DNA from: Actinomycetota bacterium
GTDB lineage: Bacteria > Actinomycetota > Actinomycetes > S36-B12 > UBA10799
Assembly (NCBI GenBank): GCA_003452655.1
Contig: DMNR01000284.1
Span: 1-5,230, forward strand
Length of the DNA stretch: 5,230 nucleotides
Direction of reading: 5' to 3'
Made by a program: the position numbers and the translations under genes. Below are positions 1 through 5,230 of this stretch, one piece after another; the stretch's first letter is position 1; each line of letters opens with the position of its first letter. Below the pieces are notes generated by a model. That model had not been told where the DNA came from. It searched no databases and saw nothing but the letters and a program-made list of their open reading frames with translations.

Positions 1-626
1 GCTACACCGAGCGCGTGGTCAAGGCCTCGGGCTTGACCCGCAGCCCATTCCACGCAGAGGTGAAGGTCGATGACCGCGGGCCGTGTCTGATCGAATGCGC
101 AGCGCGGCTGCTTGGTCTGTCGGCAGCGCCGTACATCAATCTAATCCACGGCGGATCGTTGGACGTTTTCGATCATGCCGCTCACTATTACGCAACATCG
201 GATCCGTACGGCGACCCCGGACTTAACTGGGAGTCCTACGATTCGCGGATCGTCCAGCAGGTCAACGGGGTAGCCACGAAGACCGAACGTATCTATGACC
301 TTGTCGGCATTGGGGACGTCGAATCGATGGGGGAGTTTCTGTACTGGCTGAAAGAACCCAAGGTTGGAGACCGGGTCCACCAGACCAGCGATATTTTCGG
401 CTCGGCATACATGGCCTTGATCCAGGCACCCACCAGTGAAGACCTCACGCGAGCCGCTGAATACATTCAACGCAGCATTCAGTGGAATCACGATCGGCGA
501 AGCGTTTCGTCGGTCTGCAGCGCCGCAGGAGCAGTAATCAGACGGCGATCCCGACAGTTCCCGTCGCTAAGAGAGCGCCGCATGCCAGTGTTCGGCCCCG
601 AAGAAGCGGTCGCGCTCTCAAGCTAG
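1..626 (+). CDS. ATP-grasp domain protein, C-terminal part (5' end outside window)
   Basis: The frame is open from base 3 to the TAG at 624-626, so this is the 3' end of a gene starting before the window. The HAEVKV segment (bases 51-68) followed by LIECAAR (87-107) matches the end of the ATP-grasp catalytic fold. There, the two acidic residues (Glu at 57-59 and Glu at 93-95) normally bind Mg-ATP and the Arg (105-107) contacts phosphate. The usual Asn of the classic E-x-N-x-R pattern is Ala here, as in some BacD-like amino-acid ligases. ATP-grasp enzymes join a carboxylate to an amine or thiol through an acyl-phosphate; the substrates cannot be told from this fragment. The following ~125 residues look like a normal folded C-terminal domain. 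The last ~45 (from about 490) are Arg/Ser-rich and low in complexity, so the true end could be earlier if a frameshift is present. It lies in the same frame as the next gene, 81 bases upstream. The family call is fairly sure; the function is open. Confidence 0.72.
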   Translation, partial: YTERVVKASGLTRSPFHAEVKVDDRGPCLIECAARLLGLSAAPYINLIHGGSLDVFDHAAHYYATSDPYGDPGLNWESYDSRIVQQVNGVATKTERIYDLVGIGDVESMGEFLYWLKEPKVGDRVHQTSDIFGSAYMALIQAPTSEDLTRAAEYIQRSIQWNHDRRSVSSVCSAAGAVIRRRSRQFPSLRERRMPVFGPEEAVALSS

Positions 627-644
627 GTACTGATCAGCAATTGG

Positions 645-663
645 GCCGGTTGGGTGAATCGGC
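645..663. other. Small hairpin between the ATP-grasp gene and the beta-helix gene
   Basis: Bases 645-651 (GCCGGTT) can pair with 657-663 (AATCGGC), giving seven pairs including one G-T, around a five-base loop. It sits 19 bases after the stop of the upstream gene. No T-run follows, so it is not a textbook intrinsic terminator. It could attenuate read-through or be chance. The rest of the 627-707 gap shows no convincing promoter. Confidence 0.25.
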
Positions 664-707
664 AAGGAACTCTGCAGGAGTAGCCGAGCACTGCCGATGC
701 ACTGACT

Positions 708-2372
708 ATGTCTGCAGCAACCCTCGCCATTGCAACTGCTGTGTTAGTTGGCGGAATGACCGGTCCCGTTCTGATGCCCCAAGCGGCGTCTGCGGCTAAT
801 TTGGCTCGCGTTCAAACAGCTGCATCGGTGGCGGCCCCAACCGAAACGAGGGTTGTGCAAACCTCGACAGACGAAGGAAAGCTGACGCGTGGGGAGAAGC
901 GTGACGTCATACGGACGAACGTGAAGAAAGGAACGCTGACTACGTCGGTCCGCTTCACCGGCAAGAACAAGAACTACGTCGTGATGGTGAAGCAGGCAGG
1001 GAGCCAGAGCACCCAAACCAAAGCCAACAAGACGATCGTGCTAAATCAAGATGTCAGCGCTGGCGAAGTCAAAATTGTCCTCAAGCGAGCTGCGGGCCCC
1101 CGGCGCAATGCCAATTGGAAGCTCCAACAAACAGTCCTCGCGCCAACACCGGCACCTGCGCCAGTTGCGCCAGCCCCAGCTCCAACCGTGCCGCCAACGC
1201 CGACACCCACTTCCCCGGCGCCGACACCCACGTCCCCAGCGCCGACCACACCCCCAGCTCCCGATGTGCCAGCGATCACCCCAGCCGATTTCGGCGCGAT
1301 AGGGGACGGCGTCGCGAATGACACCAGTGCGATGCAGAATGCTCTCAACTCACTCGAGACCGGGGAGACGCTGACGATTCCGGCAGGCAAGACCTACCGG
1401 CACACTGCAGTCCTGAAGGTGTCTAAGCCGGGAGTGACGATCGCCGGGTCCGGAACGCTCCTGGCTACAGCCGAGGCGACGTCAGCGGTGCACCTTGCCG
1501 CTAACAACATCACGTTGGATGGCGTGACCTTGGCGATGGGCTCGACCACGAAACGGTGGGTCGCATTCGAACAAATGAAGCTTCGGATCGGTCGCCACGA
1601 CGGCATCGCTGTCCGGAACGTGACGGTTGACGGGTCAGCCGCAGCCGGGATCTATGTCGGTGGCGCTAGCAACTTCACACTGTCTGACGTGCTGGTACGC
1701 AACACGAACGCTGACGGGATCCATATGACGACCGGGGCGCACGACGGAGTCGTACGAAATGCACGAGTGGTCAATCCCGGTGACGATGGCGTGGCTGTAG
1801 TTTCCTACCGAAATGACGGCGAACTTGTTCGCAATATCACCGTGGAATCGCCAAGAGTCGAAGGCCAGCGATGGGGACGCGGGTTCTCGGTAGTCGGCGG
1901 CGACACAATCAGGTTCAACAACGTGTATGCCCGAGACACCGCAGGTGCCGGGATCTACATAGCTGCCGAGTCTGAGTTCAATACCTATGGAGTAAGCAAC
2001 GTCGTGATTGACGGCGGCACGCTATTGAGAGCCAACCAGCAGGCCGACTCCGATTCAGCAGACCGACCCAGCCCTGACAAGGGACGGGTTGTGCACGGCG
2101 CGATCATGCTTTACAACAGCCAGGCAGATCAGCGGATCTCAGGTGTGACGGTGCGAAACATCACCATCACCGGCACCCACCCGCAGGGTTACGACCACGT
2201 GCGCGTGGCCTCGTACTCCGCCCAAGTCCAGGAGCGCCTTGAGTTCAGCGGCATCCACATCTCGGGCGGGAGCGACTACCTGTTCAAGCCGATTGGGGTG
2301 CCGGCTGGGGCGTATCGGACGATCGGGTGGACGCATGAAGGCGCGGGAGTGCCCAATCACATCGGTTGGTGA
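708..2372 (+). CDS. Secreted right-handed beta-helix protein, pectate lyase/GH28-like
   Basis: This is an exported 554-residue protein. Residues 1-29 form a signal peptide: a hydrophobic core (about 5-16) and an AASA cleavage site before Ala30. Residues ~45-140 are a Lys/Thr-rich beta-type domain I do not recognise. Residues ~146-188 are a Pro/Ala/Thr linker. From residue 193 the DFGAIGDG motif (D194) and the following NDTSAMQNALN mark the entry strand of the Pectate_lyase_3/GH28-like fold. Repeated coils of the form N-x-T-h-x-(D/G)-G run to about residue 515. NADG (334-337) and GDDG (358-361) resemble the GH28 catalytic NTD and DD motifs, but the expected GHG appears as GRG (390-392). An acidic, Ser-rich loop (443-460) interrupts the coils. 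The likely role is binding or cleavage of an acidic or surface polysaccharide outside the cell, consistent with the facing glycosyl-phosphate transferase gene; substrate and activity are inferred. ATG 708 is the only ATG after the in-frame TAG at 681-683. It lacks a good ribosome binding site (CAGGAG at 675-680 is 27 bases away), and the signal peptide has no basic N-terminus. Confidence 0.85.
   Translation: MSAATLAIATAVLVGGMTGPVLMPQAASAANLARVQTAASVAAPTETRVVQTSTDEGKLTRGEKRDVIRTNVKKGTLTTSVRFTGKNKNYVVMVKQAGSQSTQTKANKTIVLNQDVSAGEVKIVLKRAAGPRRNANWKLQQTVLAPTPAPAPVAPAPAPTVPPTPTPTSPAPTPTSPAPTTPPAPDVPAITPADFGAIGDGVANDTSAMQNALNSLETGETLTIPAGKTYRHTAVLKVSKPGVTIAGSGTLLATAEATSAVHLAANNITLDGVTLAMGSTTKRWVAFEQMKLRIGRHDGIAVRNVTVDGSAAAGIYVGGASNFTLSDVLVRNTNADGIHMTTGAHDGVVRNARVVNPGDDGVAVVSYRNDGELVRNITVESPRVEGQRWGRGFSVVGGDTIRFNNVYARDTAGAGIYIAAESEFNTYGVSNVVIDGGTLLRANQQADSDSADRPSPDKGRVVHGAIMLYNSQADQRISGVTVRNITITGTHPQGYDHVRVASYSAQVQERLEFSGIHISGGSDYLFKPIGVPAGAYRTIGWTHEGAGVPNHIGW
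1200..1246 (+). repeat. 21-bp tandem repeat in the Pro/Thr linker
   Basis: Two 21-base units (1200-1220 and 1221-1241) differ at two positions, and a third copy begins at 1242 but diverges after five bases. They encode PTPTSPA twice (residues 165-178), then PTTPPAP. In-frame units of this kind let the linker length change by slipped-strand events without breaking the gene. Linkers of this composition in exported actinobacterial enzymes are flexible and often O-glycosylated; glycosylation here is inference. Confidence 0.8.
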
Positions 2373-2420
2373 ACGGAAGCCACATATCCGCCGCGAATAC
2401 GTCCCACCCTGAACGGCAAG

Positions 2421-2440
2421 CCGCCGCGCCTATGCGACGG
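2421..2440. terminator. Weak hairpin between convergent genes, possible bidirectional terminator
   Basis: CCGCCGC (2421-2427) pairs with GCGACGG (2434-2440) except for one central mismatch, around a six-base loop. It lies in the 77-base gap (2373-2449) between the stop codons of two genes that face each other, where a shared terminator is expected. Neither side has a T-run, so intrinsic termination would be weak; Rho-dependent termination is equally possible. Confidence 0.3.
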
Positions 2441-2449
2441 AAACGGCAT

Positions 2450-3952
2450 CTAGCCTGCCGCGTTCGTAAGCTTGAGAACCGTCCGCATCATGATCTTGAT
2501 GTCGAGCCACAGTGACCAGTGCTGGATGTAGTAGTTGTCGTATTGCACGCGTTCTTCGATGGAAGTGTCGCCACGAAGTCCGTGGATCTGTGCCCAGCCT
2601 GTCAGTCCACTCGGAACTCGATGACGGGCGCCGTAGTGCCGGAACTCAGACCCGAACTCTTCCACGAAGTGAGGTCGTTCGGGACGTGGTCCCACGAGGC
2701 TCATATCGCCACGCAGGATGTTGAACAGCTGCGGCAGTTCGTCGATTGATGTCTTTCGGATGAACCTGCCAAAGCCGTTCATCCGATCGTCGTTCTTGAC
2801 GTTCCACTTCGTCGCTGATTCCTCATCGCTGGCGGGTCGTAGGCTACGGAACTTCATGATCTCGAATGGCTCACCGTCGGTGCTGATCCTCACCTGCCGA
2901 AAGATTATTCCCGGTCCGTCTGTGATTCTGCTGATCACAGCGATCGTCACCATGAGCGGCGAAAGTAGGGCCAGTGCCACGCCCGAAACGATGATGTCCA
3001 GAAGTCTCTTGGCTTTCCATTCCACGGTTCGGTAAGCGCGGCGTTGTAGTAGCACCAACGGAACCCCGCTGATTTCATCAACACCAGTTCGCCTCGAGGT
3101 CACTTCGAAGAACCGTTCAACGATCGAGATGTCGCAGCTCTGACGGTCGGCTGTACGAATGATCTCCACGAGTTCAGACTCAGCCAGACCGCTGAAGGCC
3201 ACAATCGCGACGTCAATGTCGTGCGCCACGATTGTTGCGTTGAAGTCTTTGGGTGCTCCAATAACTGGGCGGAGTTGAGGCCGAGTCACATCGGTGTTCT
3301 CTACATCGTCGATGTATCCGATGATGTCAAAACCGCACTCTGGGTTACTGGCTGAAGCGGTAACGAGTTTGTCGGCGACCGCTCCCGTTCCTACGATCGC
3401 GACGCGACGTTGAAGCAGTCCCCGCTTTCGGGCGGCGTGCACGACGGCGTAAGAGATTGAGCGTCCAACAAAGATTGCGGCGAAGTAGAAGAAGTAGGGC
3501 AAAAGGTCTTGGAACGACAGTGGTGCGGTGAAACTGATGGCGAAACCGAGAATCGCACTCACAGCGACGACCGCAAGGAGCCTCGGGGAATCGTCCAATA
3601 CGGACAGCGATGCGCGTGAACGGTAGAGGTCGGAGCCGTAGAGGAGGGCGACGATCGAGACTATCGATATAGCGGCAGTGAGTACATCGACTTGCAATAC
3701 CAGTGCTACCGCTAGCATCGCAACCAAGTCGAAGGCCGCTGCGACGACGCCCGCACCGTGGCGAGCGACGTACCGCCTCGCGGAGGAACTCCGCTCAGGT
3801 GAATGTGCCGGCCGTTCTCCCTGTGGCGTCGTCAGTAGGTTTGCAGCCGCCGTGTGGCCACCTACGGGCAGGGTCCGCGGAGTCAGCAGACTAGCTATGT
3901 TGGTCAGAGATGCTCGGTTGAGTACGCCAGCGAAGGATTCGGTACCAGACAT
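2450..3952 (-). CDS. Polyprenyl-phosphate sugar-1-phosphate transferase (WbaP/WcaJ-type, exopolysaccharide initiation)
   Basis: This integral membrane enzyme moves a sugar-1-phosphate from a nucleotide sugar to undecaprenyl or decaprenyl phosphate, the first step of a lipid-linked glycan repeat. Numbering from the first possible ATG (3976): a polar N-terminus (1-70); four hydrophobic helices near 75-93, 97-114, 132-150 and 156-173; a Rossmann-like, CoA-binding-type domain with VGTGAVADK (195-203); and the C-terminal bacterial sugar transferase domain from about 322. The latter has a membrane-inserted helix with the Ser-Pro break (339-340), KFRS (375-378), DELPQ with the expected catalytic Asp-Glu pair (412-413), VGPRPE (428-433) and the GLTGWAQ block (457-463). 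All key family residues are present and the length (about 500) is normal for the large monotopic class. Glucose, galactose or another sugar cannot be distinguished. I prefer the ATG at 3952 because GAGGAG lies 4 bases before it; the ATG at 3976 adds eight residues and has a weaker AGGAA. It stands alone on this strand and converges with the beta-helix gene. Confidence 0.95.
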   Translation of the reverse strand: MSGTESFAGVLNRASLTNIASLLTPRTLPVGGHTAAANLLTTPQGERPAHSPERSSSARRYVARHGAGVVAAAFDLVAMLAVALVLQVDVLTAAISIVSIVALLYGSDLYRSRASLSVLDDSPRLLAVVAVSAILGFAISFTAPLSFQDLLPYFFYFAAIFVGRSISYAVVHAARKRGLLQRRVAIVGTGAVADKLVTASASNPECGFDIIGYIDDVENTDVTRPQLRPVIGAPKDFNATIVAHDIDVAIVAFSGLAESELVEIIRTADRQSCDISIVERFFEVTSRRTGVDEISGVPLVLLQRRAYRTVEWKAKRLLDIIVSGVALALLSPLMVTIAVISRITDGPGIIFRQVRISTDGEPFEIMKFRSLRPASDEESATKWNVKNDDRMNGFGRFIRKTSIDELPQLFNILRGDMSLVGPRPERPHFVEEFGSEFRHYGARHRVPSGLTGWAQIHGLRGDTSIEERVQYDNYYIQHWSLWLDIKIMMRTVLKLTNAAG

Positions 3953-3956
3953 AGCA

Positions 3957-3962
3957 CTCCTC
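3957..3962 (-). promoter_or_regulatory. Ribosome binding site deciding the transferase start
   Basis: On the - strand the sequence reads GAGGAG, then TGCT, then ATG (3952-3950). The match to the anti-Shine-Dalgarno is stronger than the AGGAA (3980-3984) before the upstream ATG at 3976. The four-base spacing is short but usable. This is why the shorter product is preferred. Confidence 0.5.
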
Positions 3963-3989
3963 GATTCAGTGGGCATTCGTTCCTGTCTG

Positions 3990-3995
3990 GATATA
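3990..3995 (-). promoter_or_regulatory. Possible -10 element for the transferase gene
   Basis: The - strand reads TATATC here. A transcript starting about seven bases further on would leave a leader of roughly 30 bases before the ATG at 3952, but almost none before the ATG at 3976. No good -35 is visible at 16-18 bases, so this is only a candidate; it mildly favours the 3952 start. Confidence 0.25.
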
Positions 3996-4130
3996 CCCGA
4001 GAGTTAAGATCCACTCACATATCCAAGTAGTGACCTACCCCACTGTTTAGATACCCCAGAAGTAAGACGAACGTGTCGCTACCTGGTCTGCGTCGACTCT
4101 CGTGAGGGCGATTGGGAGTTGGTCGCGGGC

Positions 4131-4170
4131 AGCGAACCCGAGACATGCTTTCGTCCTGGCAGGGTTCGCT
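4131..4170. repeat. 9-bp perfect inverted repeat in the gene-poor region
   Basis: AGCGAACCC (4131-4139) and GGGTTCGCT (4162-4170) are exact reverse complements separated by 22 bases. No T-run follows on either strand, so it is not a standard terminator. It could be a regulator site, a structured RNA element, a remnant of a mobile-element end, or chance. Confidence 0.5.
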
Positions 4171-4468
4171 AGCGGATTTGGTGCCTGTATGCGCAGTTCG
4201 AGTTTCGGGGTCTCGGCTACTTGGGGCTTGAGGCGTGGTTCGGCTGGCCTCGGCCGCCAACTTGGCAACGAGCTCGGGTTCGGGGTAGCAGATACGCAAC
4301 CACTGACTCTGCCTACGAGTGCGGAGGGTCCGAGCGCAGAACAACACCAGGTACGACCGCTACTGACGGTCCCTTAGCCAACTCTGCCATCGTCGGATGG
4401 AGAACGTGGAGTCGAGTACTACTGCCTTGGTGAGCTACTTCGGTTCTCCGATGTCGATCGTTTTCGCT

Positions 4469-5020
4469 CTAATCTTTGGAGCCGGGCACATAGCTGGCGT
4501 CGAGCCCGGCTCCTGCGACAGAGACTTGATTCTCCGGCGTCCACTCCAGCGTCGAGTCCGAGGACCACCACGAAACCTTCCCGAGGTAGTTCCAGCGCCC
4601 GGTTGCCGGTCCAGTGTGGAAGGCGATGGCGCCGTTGCGGCCGAGAATGCCAAGGATACTGGCCAGGTACTTGGAAATTGTGTACTTCGATGGCTTGATT
4701 GCGCGATGCCCGTGTTCCTGAATGAGGTGTGCAAAGTCCTCGGGGTTTGCTTGCGCGTACGCGGCTTCGACGACCCCATACTCGATCCACTTGCCGGGGT
4801 ATTGCGCAATCGCTGCTGGCAGCGCAGTGTCCAGGCTCAGTTCGGCGGCAAGCCCGCTGATCGATTCGGTCGCGTTGGACTCGGCGACCCCGGACCAGAC
4901 GAAGTCACCGGCAGTCACGTGGCCTGCGCGATCGCAGGTGTAGCTGAGGAGACCGTCGTCATTGACGACGACGGCTTGGACAAATTCATCGGGGTGCTGC
5001 GGGCAAATCTGCGCGTACAT
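4469..5020 (-). CDS. Conserved hypothetical protein, 183 residues, with putative Cys/His metal site
   Basis: I do not recognise a named function. The N-terminus carries C6-x2-H9 and C29-x4-H34, spacing that suggests a small zinc-ribbon-like fold. Residues ~50-70 read like a helix-rich linker. The core from about 75 to 150 (KWIEYGVVEAAYAQ, then HLIQEHGHRAIKP, then KYTISKYLASILGILGR and GPATGRWNY) has the alternating helices and closing beta-hairpin expected of a winged-helix-like fold. The style is familiar from an actinobacterial hypothetical family; this is recollection, not a search. There is no signal peptide and no membrane segment, so it should be cytoplasmic. The ATG at 5020 has GAGG (5028-5025) four bases upstream and an in-frame TGA three codons earlier, which fixes the start. 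It follows, 94 bases on, the end of another - strand gene. Regulation by or binding to nucleic acid is possible but inferred. A 253-codon frame on the opposite strand (4397-5158) covers it and is considered a shadow. Confidence 0.8.
   Translation of the reverse strand: MYAQICPQHPDEFVQAVVVNDDGLLSYTCDRAGHVTAGDFVWSGVAESNATESISGLAAELSLDTALPAAIAQYPGKWIEYGVVEAAYAQANPEDFAHLIQEHGHRAIKPSKYTISKYLASILGILGRNGAIAFHTGPATGRWNYLGKVSWWSSDSTLEWTPENQVSVAGAGLDASYVPGSKD
4478..4513. repeat. 10-bp perfect inverted repeat at the 3' end of the 183-residue gene
   Basis: GGAGCCGGGC (4478-4487) and GCCCGGCTCC (4504-4513) are exact reverse complements around a 16-base loop. They lie inside the last codons of the - strand gene, ending six bases before its stop codon. 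The stem is GC-rich and should be stable in RNA. The - strand continues with A-rich rather than T-rich sequence, so it is not a classic terminator. It might protect the 3' end of the message or assist factor-dependent termination. Confidence 0.6.
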
Positions 5021-5114
5021 GTGGCCTCAATCAAGGTGTCAAGAATTGGATCATGCTGGGACAAGCATTGCGTATTGATCGGTATGTCCAACGTTGGCCA
5101 TCCCGATTGGCTCG

Positions 5115-5230
5115 CTACATCGCATCGACGGGCCACCAGGATCCGTTGGGCTGCATAGCGACAGGCGTGGCGAGCATGTCGGAGTAGGCGTGCGGGTTCT
5201 CAGTGTGGATCGGTACGACCGTTCGTGGCT
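5115..5230 (-). CDS. C-terminal end of a gene, possibly an MBL-fold metallo-hydrolase (5' part outside window)
   Basis: Reading leftwards from the window edge, one - strand frame stays open for 37 codons to the TAG at 5117-5115. The peptide includes VVPIHTENPHAYSDM and ends QPNGSWWPVDAM. The VVPIHTENP block looks like the closing strand and His loop of the RNA-metabolising metallo-beta-lactamase (RMMBL, RNase J/CPSF73-like) domain, where a PxHxE-type segment follows the last core strand. This reading rests on a short peptide. The other two frames in this stretch give low-complexity or interrupted products, and this frame has GC-rich third positions, which supports it as real coding. The gene lies upstream of the 183-residue gene on the same strand with a 94-base gap; co-transcription is possible. 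Confidence 0.6.
   Translation of the reverse strand, partial: PRTVVPIHTENPHAYSDMLATPVAMQPNGSWWPVDAM

Larger units (their letters stand above)
3977..4468. other. Region of about 490 bases without a convincing gene
   Basis: This stretch separates the start of the transferase gene from the end of the 183-residue gene; both lie on the - strand. Short open frames exist on both strands, but none combines a plausible start, a ribosome binding site and steady codon use. On the - strand, bases ~4310-4210 give a short protein-like stretch (CYPEPELVAKLAAEASR) with GC-rich third positions. It has an in-frame TAG upstream (rightwards), near 4356, and turns into low-complexity sequence afterwards. This may be a relic of a decayed gene. 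The region also holds TACCC motifs at 3994-3998, 4036-4040 and 4052-4056 and an inverted repeat listed separately. It must contain the promoter of the transferase gene. Confidence 0.5.

Noticed and set aside
1198..1262. C-rich repetitive stretch considered as a CRISPR or satellite array
   Set aside because: The units are in frame, encode a Pro/Thr linker and have no spacers.
1046..1390. Gly/Val-rich open frame on the - strand
   Set aside because: It is the complement of the Pro/Thr linker of the exported protein; the repetitive composition explains the open frame.
4102..4377. 91-codon open frame on the + strand in the gene-poor region
   Set aside because: There is no ribosome binding site, it uses a GTG start, third positions are mixed and no domain is recognisable.
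4399..4449. 7-bp inverted repeat GGAGAAC/GTTCTCC
   Set aside because: The arms are short and 37 bases apart; this is expected by chance in a sequence of this length.
5037..5042. Exact TTGACA on the - strand before the 183-residue gene
   Set aside because: A -10 element at 17 bases would fall on the start codon, and the sequence there (TGTACG) is a poor match.
4397..5158. 253-codon open frame on the + strand
   Set aside because: It lies antisense to the 183-residue gene over most of its length. Its product is Cys/Arg-rich without a recognisable domain, while the - strand frame has ordered, family-like segments and a ribosome binding site.

Overview
The window looks like chromosomal DNA from a moderately GC-rich actinobacterium. 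The reasons are GC-biased third codon positions, a secreted protein with an Ala/Pro/Thr linker, and a small conserved protein of a type I associate with actinobacteria. The genus cannot be fixed from the sequence. No rRNA, tRNA, CRISPR array, insertion sequence or integrase is visible.

Left part (1-2372, + strand): the 3' end of an ATP-grasp ligase-like gene, an 81-base gap, then a 554-codon gene for an exported protein. That protein has a signal peptide, a small Lys-rich beta-type domain, a Pro/Thr linker and a right-handed parallel beta-helix related to the pectate lyase/polygalacturonase (GH28-like) superfamily. Centre (2450-3952, - strand): a convergent gene for a membrane-bound polyprenyl-phosphate sugar-1-phosphate transferase of the WbaP/WcaJ type, the enzyme that starts a lipid-linked repeat unit of exopolysaccharide or another surface glycan. 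The two genes converge on a 77-base gap with a weak hairpin.

Right part: about 0.5 kb (3977-4468) without a convincing gene, holding inverted repeats and a possible coding relic. Then, on the - strand, comes a 183-residue conserved hypothetical protein with a putative Cys/His metal site. At the right edge is the last 37 codons of a gene that resembles the C-terminus of a metallo-beta-lactamase-fold hydrolase.

Taken together, the left and centre fit a surface-polysaccharide locus: the transferase starts glycan assembly, the exported beta-helix protein may bind or cut a polysaccharide, and the ATP-grasp enzyme may supply a ligation step. The right-hand genes look unrelated. No clearly new multi-gene system is evident. 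The points most worth a second look are the altered active-site motif of the beta-helix protein, its odd 5' end, the metal-site hypothetical protein with a hairpin inside its 3' end, and the unexplained 3977-4468 region.
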